The position numbers and the translations under genes were made by a program. A stretch of 64,000 bases of DNA from positions 62,001 through 126,000 of the forward strand of contig JBIKWM010000002.1 in NCBI GenBank assembly GCA_044356305.1. Reading direction: 5' to 3'. The DNA comes from JBIKWM01 sp044356305 (GTDB taxonomy: Bacteria > Bacteroidota > Bacteroidia > UBA10329). Below the pieces are notes generated by a model. That model saw nothing but the letters and a program-made list of their open reading frames with translations. It did not search any database and was not told the origin of the DNA. How positions within the stretch are numbered: position 1 is the stretch's first letter; each line of letters begins with the position of its first letter. Of the stretch, positions 42,595-51,550 are shown in pieces.

Positions 42595-43035
42595 TCACCC
42601 CTTTCCCGTGTGCCCGAAGCCTCCGGCCCCGCGCTGCGTGTCGCTCAGTTCGAATACGGGTACCCACTGCACGGTGCTATGGGCGGCCACCACCATCTGG
42701 GCGATGCGTTCGCCATCGTTTATGGTGAAAGGTTCGTTGCTCAGGTTCACCAGAAGCACCTTCACCTCGCCACGGTAGTCGGCATCGATGGTGCCGGGGG
42801 CGTTGAGCACCGTGAGGCCGTGCTTGAGGGCCAGGCCGCTGCGGGGGCGTATCTGCGCCTCGGTGCCCACGGGCAGCGCCATGAAAAGGCCTGTGGGCAC
42901 CAGCGCCCGCTCCAGGGGGCCGAGGGTGATGGGCGCATCGAGGTTGGCGCGCAGGTCCATGCCGGCCGCGTGGTCGGTGGCATACTCGGGCAACTCGTGC
43001 CGCGAGCGGTTGATGACGGGGATATGGGCGTTCAT
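42595..43035 (-). CDS. dut: dUTP diphosphatase
   Basis: 146 residues from the ATG at 43035 (MNAHIPVINRSRHELPEYAT). It hydrolyses dUTP to dUMP. Motifs in order: HAAGMDLRA (motif 1), RPRSGLALKHGLTVLNAPGTIDADYRGEV (motifs 2 and 3), NDGERIAQMVV (motif 4) and RGAGGFGHTGKG (motif 5, glycine-rich C-terminal arm). The trimeric enzyme is complete. It is the last gene of a run that starts at 45811 and lies 16 bases after the flippase stop. Confidence 0.96.
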   Translation of the reverse strand: MNAHIPVINRSRHELPEYATDHAAGMDLRANLDAPITLGPLERALVPTGLFMALPVGTEAQIRPRSGLALKHGLTVLNAPGTIDADYRGEVKVLLVNLSNEPFTINDGERIAQMVVAAHSTVQWVPVFELSDTQRGAGGFGHTGKG

Positions 43036-43051
43036 TTTACCGTTGTTATGA

Positions 43052-44521
43052 TCAGGCCCTGCGCACCGCAGGGAAAGTGATGAGCAGATATGCCAGGAGG
43101 AAGGGCACATTGAGCGCCCACCACCAGGGGCTCTGGCCCACGTGCAGCCACATGCTCAGGGCCCACAGGCCCACCCCGGCCACGATGAAGAGCGCCAGCC
43201 GCCCCACCTGATAGGGCACCGGATAGTAGTGCTGCCCCAGCAGGTATGAGGCCACCATCATGCTGCCGTAGCACGCCAGGGTGGCCCAGGCCGAGGCCAT
43301 GTAGCCCATGGTGGGTATGAGGGCAAAGTTGACCACCAGGGTGATGATGGCCCCCCCTATGGCAATGGCCGCACCGTGGCCCGTGCGGTTGGTGAGCTTG
43401 TACCACACGCTCTGGTTGTAGTACATGCCCAGGAATATGTTGGCCAGCAGCAGCACAGGCACGGCCTGCAGACCCTGCCAGTACACCGGGTTGGCGATGA
43501 GCCGCTGGAACATGCCGATGTAGAGCATCACCCCGAGGAATGTGCCGCTCAGCACCCACGTGAACCACGACATGATGCGGGCATACAGGGCCGCGCTGCC
43601 CGCCTCCTTCTGCTGCGCAAAGAAGAACGGCTCGGCCGCGTAGCGGAAGGCCTGCACCATGAGGCTGATGACAATGCTGATCTTGTAGCACGCCCCATAG
43701 ATGCCCACTTCGTGCATGGCCCCCTCGGTGCCCAGGGTGGGAATCAGCAGCCGCTTCAGCAGTATCCGGTCCAGGGTCTCGTTCACCATGCCGGCCAGAC
43801 CCGCCACCAGCAGCGGCAGGGCGTAGATGAGCATGGGCCGCAGCAGGGTAAGGCGGGGCCGCGCCACATCGCGCAGCATGAAGGGCAGGAGCAGGGCCAA
43901 CTTCAGTGCGCTGGCCACCAGATTGGCTATGAACACGTAGCCCACCCCTACCGTGGGGTCATAGAACGTATCGGTGAGCCAGTTGCCCTGCCCGGCCTCC
44001 ACCTTGGGCAGGCAGTACAACAGGAAAAAGGCATTGAGCGCGATGTACACCAGCACGTTGATCAGATTGACCGAGGCGAACACCACCGGCCTGTTCTGTG
44101 CCCGTAGCCGCGCCAGCGGAACGCTGGCCAGCGCATCGAGCCCTATGATGAGCACGAACCACAACACATACTCGCGGTGGTCCGGATACAGCAGCCATTC
44201 GGCCAAGGGCTGGGCGAACAGGGCGGCCAGCGCAACGGAGCCCAGCGTGGTGACCATGAGCGAGGCGAGCACCGTGCTGAATATCTCGGGCTCGTTGCGC
44301 CCCTCGGTGTTCGAGAACCGGAAATAGGCCGTCTCCATACCGTAAGTGAGCAGGATGATGAGGAATGCCACATAGGCATACATCTCGGTGATGACCCCAT
44401 ACTGCGCAGGCACGAAAACGGCCGTGTGCAGCGGCACCAGCAGGTAGTTGAGAAACCGCCCAACAATGCTGCTCAGGCCGTAGATGGCCGTCTGGCCCGC
44501 CAGTTTCTTCAGGATGGACAC
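43052..44521 (-). CDS. Polysaccharide/lipid-linked oligosaccharide flippase (MOP superfamily)
   Basis: 489 residues, about 12-14 membrane segments across the whole length, beginning KLAGQTAIYGLSSIVGRFLNYLLVPLHTAVF, the typical start of Wzx/RfbX-like exporters. It would flip lipid-linked sugars or lipid II-like precursors across the inner membrane. Translation starts at a GTG (44521-44519). It lies 15 bases after the barrel-like gene and 16 before dut, and a flippase-dut pairing is common in Bacteroidota. Confidence 0.88.
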   Translation of the reverse strand: MSILKKLAGQTAIYGLSSIVGRFLNYLLVPLHTAVFVPAQYGVITEMYAYVAFLIILLTYGMETAYFRFSNTEGRNEPEIFSTVLASLMVTTLGSVALAALFAQPLAEWLLYPDHREYVLWFVLIIGLDALASVPLARLRAQNRPVVFASVNLINVLVYIALNAFFLLYCLPKVEAGQGNWLTDTFYDPTVGVGYVFIANLVASALKLALLLPFMLRDVARPRLTLLRPMLIYALPLLVAGLAGMVNETLDRILLKRLLIPTLGTEGAMHEVGIYGACYKISIVISLMVQAFRYAAEPFFFAQQKEAGSAALYARIMSWFTWVLSGTFLGVMLYIGMFQRLIANPVYWQGLQAVPVLLLANIFLGMYYNQSVWYKLTNRTGHGAAIAIGGAIITLVVNFALIPTMGYMASAWATLACYGSMMVASYLLGQHYYPVPYQVGRLALFIVAGVGLWALSMWLHVGQSPWWWALNVPFLLAYLLITFPAVRRA

Positions 44522-44536
44522 GAGGGCCGAAAGGTA

Positions 44537-45811
44537 CTACCGGCCCTTGGCCTCTGTAGCGGCCCTCTTGCGCAGCTGCGGCAGCCGGTAGCCGATAAGG
44601 AACCCCCCATACTGCAGCCAGCGGCTGTCGCGCAAGAATGCCTTGTCTGGGTCGATGAGGATCTGGTACTGCACCCCGAACACCACACCTTTTACCAGAT
44701 GAAACTGCAGCTCGGGCTGAATGAAACCGTATGCATGGGCACCATCAGGGCCGAATACAGGCACCGCCCCCACCGACAGGCCTCCGCCACGATAGTTCCT
44801 CATCACCCGAAAACCGAGGGCAATTGGCATGGTCACACCATTGTGACTGAGGGTGGGGCCGCCAACCCCGAGCCGCCCGCTCAGGAGGAACAGTGCATTG
44901 GGATCAAGAGGCAGCGAGTAGTCGTAATTGACCGAGACATTACCCGTGGCCCCGAAGCCCTCCACATAGACCAGGCTGCGGCCGTTGGGGCGCAGGTCAA
45001 GCCGTGCCATGCGCTCCCTGCGCAGGCGCCTCAGTTCCTGTCGCTCGGCCAAGCGGGCCATCTGGGAGGCCTCGGCAGGGCTCAGCTCTATGGGCGGGGG
45101 CTGCACCGTGCGTCTCTTAGGCGGGTCATCGTCCTCCAGGGGCAGGCCCATCTCGCGGCTCACCCTGCGCTTAAAGCTCCTGTCCACCCACAGCCGGTGC
45201 TGCTCTGCACTGGGTAGGCGGTAGCCGAAGTAGAGGCCGCCATAGGGATATACTGTCATCTCATCGGCATAAGCAGCCGTGGCAAAGGCCTCGGTAGGAT
45301 ACAATAATGCATTGATGCCGAAGAACATGCCATGTTCGTTCTGGAATCGGTAACCAAGATGGAGATAAAGGTCGAACCGCGGTGGGTCGGGGCAGTAACC
45401 AGCACATTCGTTGGAAGGTGGCCAGTTTTTTTCAAACCAGACGAAGTCAATCACAGGGGTCAGGCCCGCCCCTAATGTGAACCTGCTACGTCTCCGGCCT
45501 ATCTGTGCCTGAATCCTGAGCGGGAAGTGGATCCTATGCTCAGGTCCACCATCACTGACCGGGAACCGGCCAAAGCCCACCCCAAGATCGAGGCTCCAGA
45601 TCTCTCGTTTCAAGAGTGCAAATTCGAAGTTGAGGCTCTGGAACGCCCAAGTGGCGCCAAGAAACTCATTGTACTCCGCAACACGGCCCAAAAATGGGTT
45701 GAGCGGCTCCCTGCGGCCATCGGGCAGGGTGTCGTTGGCATGCAGCAGGGGGTGCTGCTGGGCGGAAGCAGTGGCCGTGATACAGATAAGCAATGCCCAT
45801 ATCCGCAACAT
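44537..45811 (-). CDS. Outer-membrane beta-barrel-like protein with internal duplication
   Basis: 424 residues with a signal peptide (MLRIWALLICITATASAQ). Two barrel-like halves (about 40-205 and 290-415) end in closely similar strands, YPYGGLYFGYRLPS and LQYGGFLIGYRLPQ. They are joined by a charged linker (about 215-285) rich in Arg/Glu/Pro (EDDDPPKRRTVQPPP; SQMARLAERQELRRLRRERMARL). Family not recognised. The cell-surface role is inferred only from the signal peptide and strand pattern. It is first in the run with the flippase and dut. Confidence 0.7.
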   Translation of the reverse strand: MLRIWALLICITATASAQQHPLLHANDTLPDGRREPLNPFLGRVAEYNEFLGATWAFQSLNFEFALLKREIWSLDLGVGFGRFPVSDGGPEHRIHFPLRIQAQIGRRRSRFTLGAGLTPVIDFVWFEKNWPPSNECAGYCPDPPRFDLYLHLGYRFQNEHGMFFGINALLYPTEAFATAAYADEMTVYPYGGLYFGYRLPSAEQHRLWVDRSFKRRVSREMGLPLEDDDPPKRRTVQPPPIELSPAEASQMARLAERQELRRLRRERMARLDLRPNGRSLVYVEGFGATGNVSVNYDYSLPLDPNALFLLSGRLGVGGPTLSHNGVTMPIALGFRVMRNYRGGGLSVGAVPVFGPDGAHAYGFIQPELQFHLVKGVVFGVQYQILIDPDKAFLRDSRWLQYGGFLIGYRLPQLRKRAATEAKGR

Positions 45812-46035
45812 GGGCGGAAGGTAGTTCTAAAGGTCACTGATGCGACTTTCCGTGGAGAATCTCTCACACAGCTTGCATCACCCCGCCATTCTGCGTGAAC
45901 ACGGTTCTTATCATCACATCAATCGATAAAATGACCTTGACCCACACAATGATCCCATAGGGCTGAGCCAACATGTGGCTGCGCACGGGCTGGCGGTACT
46001 AACATTGCCCTCCTTCATCCGAAGACTCAAAAACC

Positions 46036-47067
46036 ATGAGAAGCACACTGAAACTGCTGACAATCACGGCCATTGTAGGCGCAACGTCATGCACACAGGC
46101 CCCGGCCCCCGTGGCGCGCACAGGGGCAGGCGGTGTGGTGCTCGGTGGCAGCATCGGGGTCAATCTGATAGAGCGTCCCACCTCTACTGATCCGCGCACC
46201 GTAGTGGCCCCCAATGCCGCACATCTGGCCGGTCAGGTACATCTTGGGCTGCTGCGCCTCGATCCCCTCACACTCATGCCTGTGCCTGCGGTGGCCGAAT
46301 CGTTTGAAGTGAGCGACTCGGGTACCACGTACCTGTTCACACTGCGCAACGGGGTGCGTTTCCATGCCGATGCCTGTTTCGGTGAGGCCAAGGGCCGTAC
46401 CATAACAGCCGAGGATGTGGTGTACAGTTTCAATCGCCTGTGCGCACCCGACAGTGCTGCCACGGCCTTTGCCACCACCTTTAAAGGGCGGGTTAAGGGG
46501 GCCGATGAGTACCGGGCCGGAACTGCCACTTCGATAAGCGGAATCACCATGGTGGATGTGCGCACGGTGCGCATCGACCTGCTCAGGCCCGATCAGGCCT
46601 TTGCCCTGGTGCTCGCCAGCCCGGCCACGGCCATAATTCCGCGCGAAGCGGTAGAGAAATATGGTGACGCTGGCCAAGTGGGCGCTGGTGCTTTCATGCT
46701 GCGCGAGACTGACGGAGCTACTCAGCTGGTGCGCAACCCGGATCATTTTGCGCTTGATGCCTATGGCAATGCGCTTCCGTACCTCGACACAGTGCGCCTG
46801 TCTTTCATTCAGGACAAGCGGCAGGAACTGGAGGCCTTCTTTGCAGGAGAACTGGATATTGTGACCAACATGGGCACCGAACCGGTAAAAGACCTGTTGG
46901 AGCAACATATGGCCGATTTCTCTGGCGAATCGCCAAAGTATGTCATGACCCGCAATGACGATGCCTCGGCCGAAGCGGTCTACACCGTTTACCGCAAAGG
47001 GGTAAAAGGGTTCAGCGAGAATTTTATGCGCTACCGCGATTATTCAGCGGTTCAGCACATGCGCTGA
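46036..47067 (+). CDS. Peptide-type ABC substrate-binding lipoprotein, shortened
   Basis: 343 residues. The lipobox IVGATSC near residue 19 is followed by SBP_bac_5 segments: HLAGQVHLGLLRLDPLTLMPVPAVAESFEVSD, YLFTLRNGVRFHADACF, ITAEDVVYSFNRL, VDVRTVRIDLLRPDQAF and VGAGAFMLRE. Full-length relatives have roughly 500 or more residues. Here the sequence jumps after EPVKDLLEQHM to a short tail VYRKGVKGFSENFMRYRDYS that resembles the usual C-terminus, as if about 200 residues had been lost in frame. A matching permease lies far away at 61779-62852. Binding ability is doubtful. Confidence 0.78.
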   Translation: MRSTLKLLTITAIVGATSCTQAPAPVARTGAGGVVLGGSIGVNLIERPTSTDPRTVVAPNAAHLAGQVHLGLLRLDPLTLMPVPAVAESFEVSDSGTTYLFTLRNGVRFHADACFGEAKGRTITAEDVVYSFNRLCAPDSAATAFATTFKGRVKGADEYRAGTATSISGITMVDVRTVRIDLLRPDQAFALVLASPATAIIPREAVEKYGDAGQVGAGAFMLRETDGATQLVRNPDHFALDAYGNALPYLDTVRLSFIQDKRQELEAFFAGELDIVTNMGTEPVKDLLEQHMADFSGESPKYVMTRNDDASAEAVYTVYRKGVKGFSENFMRYRDYSAVQHMR

Positions 47068-47072
47068 CATGT

Positions 47073-47420
47073 TCAATTGACCAGATCTGCCGTACGGAAA
47101 TAGTCCAGTACGGCCTCCTTCATCAGGCGACTCTGTTCCTTCGCACCTAAATGAGGAAGATCGGTGGTGGGCCGGTAATGCGGCCATCCATCATCGTCCA
47201 TTCCGGTATATTCGTAGAAACCATAAGGCACCAGAACACGGCAGATGGCAATGTGCATCAGGTCAAGTTTCTCGTCCTTTTTGAACTTGCGGTAGCCCTG
47301 TCCCAGCTCCTGCACCCCTATCAGGAACAGCACCGCCTCAAGGTCAAGCCCCTCACCGAAGCGCTCGCTCAGACTGCCCAGAAGTGCTTCCCATTCGCGA
47401 TGAAACTCGAGGTCGTTCAT
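47073..47420 (-). CDS. Conserved hypothetical protein
   Basis: 115 residues from the ATG at 47420 (MNDLEFHREWEALLGSLSERFG), supported by TACCTTTG 8 bases upstream. No signal peptide. The segments LDLEAVLFLIGVQELGQGYRKFKKDEKLDLMHIAICRVLVPYGFYEYTG and DDDGWPHY give a compact helical protein of the kind seen across Bacteroidota, of unknown function. It ends 5 bases from the convergent substrate-binding gene. Confidence 0.72.
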   Translation of the reverse strand: MNDLEFHREWEALLGSLSERFGEGLDLEAVLFLIGVQELGQGYRKFKKDEKLDLMHIAICRVLVPYGFYEYTGMDDDGWPHYRPTTDLPHLGAKEQSRLMKEAVLDYFRTADLVN

Positions 47421-47428
47421 GTGCCGCG

Positions 47429-47436
47429 CAAAGGTA
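47429..47436 (-). promoter_or_regulatory. -7 promoter element of the 47073-47420 gene
   Basis: TACCTTTG on the minus strand, 8 bases before the ATG. The plus-strand element of the divergent VWA gene is only 23 bases away. Confidence 0.6.
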
Positions 47437-47459
47437 CAGGCCACGCGCTCAGGCTATAT

Positions 47460-47467
47460 TAGTTTTG
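47460..47467 (+). promoter_or_regulatory. -7 promoter element of the VWA gene
   Basis: TAGTTTTG, 11 bases before the ATG at 47479. Confidence 0.6.
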
Positions 47468-47478
47468 CCATTCAACTC

Positions 47479-48615
47479 ATGGCGAGGTTTCTGTCAGCTC
47501 TGGCGGCCATCGTGCTGCTCTGTTTGCCCAAAGGCACCTCGCCTAACACGGCCCCGGCCGGCCCGCCCCCCATTGATGTGGTACTGCTGCTCGACCTCAG
47601 TGGCAGCACGGGCGGCATACTCAACTCGGTGCGCAGTAAGTTCTGGGAGATACAGAACAACATGACGCGCCTCAGCCCTACCCCACGCTATCGTTTTTCC
47701 ATCGTGGGCATGGGTCGCCCCACGTTCAAAAAGGAGAATCTCTATGTTAAAGTGATCCATGATCTGACGGATGATCTGGATGCTGTTGCATGGGAGTTCA
47801 ACCAGATTAAGGATGTGGTGTCCCCGGGCCGCTACTATCTGGGTGATGGGCTGGATGCGGCCCTGAATATGGTATCGTGGAGCACCGAGCCCAATGCCAT
47901 GAAGGTGATATTCTGTGCGGGCAACGGTGCCGCATCCAGCGGGCCAGGCTACCAGAAGGCCGCCAAACAGGCCAAGGAGAAGGGAATAATCATCCATGCC
48001 CTTTATTTCGAGGCATACTTCAACCCCACCGAACAGCAGGAATGGGCCGACCTGGCCAAACAGGCGGGGGGCAAATTTTTCCGCATCGGGCTGAAAGAAC
48101 CTAACATACACTTCGAGAAGCCATACAGTGCAGAGCTATTGCTCGAAGCCTGTAAGATGATCAACAACACCTACGTGTACCACGGCCCTGACGGCCTTGA
48201 GCGGTTCAAGCGGCAGAGCGAGATAGACCGGGAGTCCGAGCTGCATGGCGAGAACGCTTTCGAGGCACGGGCATTCTTCAAATCATCAAACCTCTATCAG
48301 GGCAAGAACGCCTCGTGGGATATTGTCGATATGATCAACACCGGTGGCAACATTGCCAAGCTGCCCAAGAAATACATTGATGAGGAATTGCAGAAACTAC
48401 CATTCCCACAGCTGCTCCTCTACTTTGATGAGAAACGCGATGAACGGGCAGAGTACATATCGATACTGAAAATGCTCAGCTCAAAACGCGAGGAGCACCT
48501 CCGCTTTCAGAAGCAGAAGCTGGATCAGTACCGGTTCAGTCTCACGTTTTTCGGGGTTGTGAACCAGCAGATGGTGGAGATGGCCGAGGCCAAAGGCTAT
48601 AAGTTCAGTTTCTGA
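47479..48615 (+). CDS. Secreted von Willebrand factor A domain protein
   Basis: 378 residues from the ATG at 47479, with a signal peptide (MARFLSALAAIVLLCLPKG). The VWA fold (about 32-220) starts IDVVLLLDLSGSTGG with the DxSxS metal-site motif. A second metal-site region is near GDGLDAAL, and KVIFCAGNGAASSGP is the fourth strand. The C-terminal half is helical, with KLPKKYIDEELQKLPFPQLLLYFDEKRDERAEYI. It probably mediates protein contact in the envelope. It is followed after 3 bases by a CvpA-family gene. Confidence 0.82.
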   Translation: MARFLSALAAIVLLCLPKGTSPNTAPAGPPPIDVVLLLDLSGSTGGILNSVRSKFWEIQNNMTRLSPTPRYRFSIVGMGRPTFKKENLYVKVIHDLTDDLDAVAWEFNQIKDVVSPGRYYLGDGLDAALNMVSWSTEPNAMKVIFCAGNGAASSGPGYQKAAKQAKEKGIIIHALYFEAYFNPTEQQEWADLAKQAGGKFFRIGLKEPNIHFEKPYSAELLLEACKMINNTYVYHGPDGLERFKRQSEIDRESELHGENAFEARAFFKSSNLYQGKNASWDIVDMINTGGNIAKLPKKYIDEELQKLPFPQLLLYFDEKRDERAEYISILKMLSSKREEHLRFQKQKLDQYRFSLTFFGVVNQQMVEMAEAKGYKFSF

Positions 48616-48618
48616 GGC

Positions 48619-49179
48619 ATGTGGTGGGCCGATGCGGTTTTTGCCCTGATCCTGGTGCTGAGTGCTGCCAATGGCCTGCGCAAGGGGATCATAATGGGAT
48701 TGGCAGGCATGGTTGGGCTGGTGGCCGGTGTGTATATGGCAGTGCGTTTCAGCGATCTGCTCACCGAGCTGCTCTATATCCGAATGGGCTGGCACTCTGA
48801 TCTGGTGCCTATCCTGTCGTTCGTCCTTCTGTTCGCCATAGCACTGACGCTCATGCTGCTGGGCGGTAAGCTGATGGAGGGCAGCCTGAAGGCAGTACAG
48901 ATGGACTGGCTCAACCGTGTGCTCGGAGCGGTGTTCGGACTGCTAAAGGGCGCATTCCTGCTGAGCCTGGTGCTATATCTGCTTCAGCGCCTGTCCATCA
49001 TCAGCCCAGAGCCGGAAGAGGGTACGGCCCTCCATGCCTCGTACCTCTATAAGCCTCTGGCAGGGGTTGCCATTACTGTGATGCCGATTATTGAGGAGAT
49101 TGATGCCGAGCGCTGGAAACGTGAACTGGAAGACGCTGCCACCGCCACCGAGGCGGTGATCAGGGCCGAGGAGGAGTAA
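48619..49179 (+). CDS. CvpA family membrane protein
   Basis: 186 residues with membrane segments at about 3-20, 25-45, 62-82 and 100-122. The N-terminus ADAVFALILVLSAANGLRKGIIMGLAGMVGLVAGVYMAVRF is the CvpA (colicin V production) signature. The tail (about 155-186) is acidic. The role in this phylum is unknown. It follows the VWA gene by 3 bases. Confidence 0.82.
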   Translation: MWWADAVFALILVLSAANGLRKGIIMGLAGMVGLVAGVYMAVRFSDLLTELLYIRMGWHSDLVPILSFVLLFAIALTLMLLGGKLMEGSLKAVQMDWLNRVLGAVFGLLKGAFLLSLVLYLLQRLSIISPEPEEGTALHASYLYKPLAGVAITVMPIIEEIDAERWKRELEDAATATEAVIRAEEE

Positions 49180-49189
49180 GGGTGGATTG

Positions 49190-49221
49190 GCCCCGATAAG
49201 TGTTTCAGAGCTGATCGGGGC
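49190..49221 (+). terminator. Possible terminator stem after the CvpA gene
   Basis: An 8-base perfect inverted repeat GCCCCGAT (49190-49197) and ATCGGGGC (49214-49221), 11 bases after the stop. It has no T-run, so it is a weak candidate. Confidence 0.4.
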
Positions 49222-49264
49222 GCGCCATTGATCTGATGCACTCCGAAACAGATAGAGTGCAGAT

Positions 49265-49840
49265 TCAGATCTCGATGAAGCGGCTCTCCACTTCGTATTC
49301 TGAGCTGAAAAGCCAGGTCACCTCAAGTTTTGAGTGCACTGAGTAGCCCTCGCCAGTAGTGAAGAAGAGGCGCTGATCGGACGTGAACAGGAAATTGTCG
49401 GTGTGTTTCTCAATGGATACTTTGAGGCAGGTGCCCGAACTGCGGTCGTAGGTGACCACCATGTTGCGCATGGGGCACTCGGGCACTGATGAGGTATGGC
49501 GGATGACCAGAGTCGACTCGTTGCGCAGCACAGTGTCTGTCTCAAAGCGGTCGCGCCATGCAGGGCGGTTGATGTCGCACTCAAGGAAATCGGCCAGTTC
49601 TGATTCCCAGTCCACCTTCTCCTTCTCGACAATTCGCGCAAAGCCGTCCTTCTCCTCGCGCTTGCGAAGCCCAAAACCCCGCCCTTTCAGGTTCACGATC
49701 TGGCCACGGATAAAACCGCTCATGTCAAAGTACACGGGCTTATCCTCGAAGTAGATGTCGACCGGGTCCTTCTGGCAGGAAACGAACATGCACAGGCCCA
49801 CGGCCGGTAAAATGATCTGTTTCCTGAGGTGCCTATTCAC
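49265..49840 (-). CDS. Hypothetical lipoprotein
   Basis: 191 residues, starting at a GTG 3 bases after the ALDH stop. LCMFVSC is a lipobox (Cys about 22). The mature part is beta-rich with ETDTVLRNESTLVIRHTSSVPECPMRNMVVTYD and YSVHSKLEVTWLFSSEYEVESRFIEI. No family recognised. It is probably cotranscribed with the dehydrogenase and translated with it, though a functional link is not evident. Confidence 0.65.
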   Translation of the reverse strand: MNRHLRKQIILPAVGLCMFVSCQKDPVDIYFEDKPVYFDMSGFIRGQIVNLKGRGFGLRKREEKDGFARIVEKEKVDWESELADFLECDINRPAWRDRFETDTVLRNESTLVIRHTSSVPECPMRNMVVTYDRSSGTCLKVSIEKHTDNFLFTSDQRLFFTTGEGYSVHSKLEVTWLFSSEYEVESRFIEI

Positions 49841-49843
49841 ACG

Positions 49844-51397
49844 TCAAATATCGAATTTGATTCCTTGTGCCAAAGGAAGTTGTGAACCATAATTGATGGT
49901 GTTGGTCTGCCTGCGCATATAGACCTTCCAAGAATCAGATCCAGACTCGCGTCCGCCACCTGTTTCCTTCTCGCCACCAAAGGCACCTCCTATCTCGGCC
50001 CCGCTGGTACCTATGTTCACATTGGCAATGCCACAATCGCTGCCGCCACAGCTCAGGAAGCGCTCGGCCTGACGCATATCGGTGGTCATGATGCTTGATG
50101 AGAGACCCTGGGCCACCCCGTTCTGGAGGGCAATGGCCTCATCGAGCGTGTCATAGGGCATGATGTAGAGGATGGGTGCGAATGTCTCATGCTGCACGAT
50201 GCTGAAGTGGTTTCTGGCCTCGATGATGCATGGTCTCACATAGCAGCCCGACTCGTAGCCATCGCCACTAAGCACGCCACCCTCCACCACCATCTGGCCA
50301 CCCTCGGCCTTGGCCTTGGCTATGGCATCAAGGTACATCTGCACCGCATCGCGGTCAATGAGCGGGCCCACGTGGTTGTGCTGATTGAGCGGATTGCCGA
50401 TGCGCAGCTGCGTGTATGCCTTGACCAGACGATTCTTCACATCAGCATAAATACTGCTATGGATAATGAGCCTGCGGGTTGACGTGCAGCGCTGCCCGCA
50501 TGTGCCCACCGCACCGAACACCGCACCGATGATGGTCATGTTCAGGTCGGCATTCTCGGTTACGATAATGGCATTGTTGCCGCCAAGCTCAAGCAGCGCA
50601 CGGCCCAGGCGCTGGCCCACTGCAGCCCCCACAGCTTTGCCCATTCGGGTGCTGCCGGTGGCCGACACCAGGGGTACGCGGGCATCGTGGCTCATCCACT
50701 CGCCCACCTCGCGACCGCCCTGCACTATGCAGCTGACCCCTTCGGGCACTTCATTTCTTACCAGTACTTCTCTGATGATATTCTGGCAGGCCCAGGCGCT
50801 CAATGGTGCCTTCTCGCTGGGTTTCCACATGCAGGTGTCGCCACAGACCCAAGCCAGCATCGAGTTCCAGCTCCACACTGCCACCGGGAAATTGAATGCC
50901 GAAATGACGCCCACCACGCCCAGCGGGTGGTACTGCTCATACATGCGGTGGTTGGGCCGTTCGCTGTGCATTGTGAGGCCATGTAGCTGGCGCGAGAGCC
51001 CAACTGCGAAATCGCAGATATCAATCATCTCCTGCACCTCTCCCCAGCCCTCTTGCAGGCTCTTGCCCATCTCGTAGCTCACCAGGCGGCCCAGGGCATC
51101 CTTGTGCTGACGCAATGCCTCGCCCATCTGACGCACCACTTCGCCACGCCTCGGTGCCGGCCAATGGCGCCATTCCAAAAAGGCCTGCTGCGCCCGCGCA
51201 ACGGCAAGATCGTACTCGCTACGGCCGCAGGTGCCCACCGAACCTATGGCAGCACCGTCAACAGGCGAGTAGGACGTGATTGCGGCCCCAGACCCATCGG
51301 TGGAATGACTGCCGGTGCTCAGCCCGGGGCCTGTGCCCACTACGCCAAGTGAAACGAGGAATGAGGTGTCTACTGCTGATGCTGTGGCTACTGACAT
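49844..51397 (-). CDS. Aldehyde dehydrogenase, ALDH7 type (piperideine-6-carboxylate / aminoadipate semialdehyde dehydrogenase-like)
   Basis: 517 residues. EYHPLGVVGVISAFNFPVAVWSWN, KPSEKAPLSA, the NAD-site ATGSTRMG, catalytic Glu in LELGGNNAI and catalytic Cys in GTCGQRCTSTRR follow the ALDH order. The GTCGQRCT context and IANVNIGTSGAEIGGAFGGEKETGGGRESGSD near the C-terminus point to the ALDH7 subgroup, which acts in lysine breakdown. The N-terminal 40 residues include a Ser/Gly/Thr-rich stretch. The start at 51397 has AGGAG-like bases (CAGGAGCGC) before it, and TACCTTTG lies at 51421. Confidence 0.9.
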   Translation of the reverse strand: MSVATASAVDTSFLVSLGVVGTGPGLSTGSHSTDGSGAAITSYSPVDGAAIGSVGTCGRSEYDLAVARAQQAFLEWRHWPAPRRGEVVRQMGEALRQHKDALGRLVSYEMGKSLQEGWGEVQEMIDICDFAVGLSRQLHGLTMHSERPNHRMYEQYHPLGVVGVISAFNFPVAVWSWNSMLAWVCGDTCMWKPSEKAPLSAWACQNIIREVLVRNEVPEGVSCIVQGGREVGEWMSHDARVPLVSATGSTRMGKAVGAAVGQRLGRALLELGGNNAIIVTENADLNMTIIGAVFGAVGTCGQRCTSTRRLIIHSSIYADVKNRLVKAYTQLRIGNPLNQHNHVGPLIDRDAVQMYLDAIAKAKAEGGQMVVEGGVLSGDGYESGCYVRPCIIEARNHFSIVQHETFAPILYIMPYDTLDEAIALQNGVAQGLSSSIMTTDMRQAERFLSCGGSDCGIANVNIGTSGAEIGGAFGGEKETGGGRESGSDSWKVYMRRQTNTINYGSQLPLAQGIKFDI

Positions 51398-51420
51398 GCG
51401 CTCCTGTTTTTTAAGGAGTG

Positions 51421-51428
51421 CAAAGGTA
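51421..51428 (-). promoter_or_regulatory. -7 promoter element of the ALDH gene
   Basis: TACCTTTG on the minus strand, 23 bases before the ATG. Confidence 0.6.
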
Positions 51429-51550
51429 GCCGCTGGGTGCCGACAGGGATCAGTGGGTGTCCTACATCAAAGGCCCATCACCCCCTGATCTAGAGTGCCA
51501 ATCAGTAGAGAATCAATCGCGAATATGCTTCAGCAGATTGAGGGATGGGG

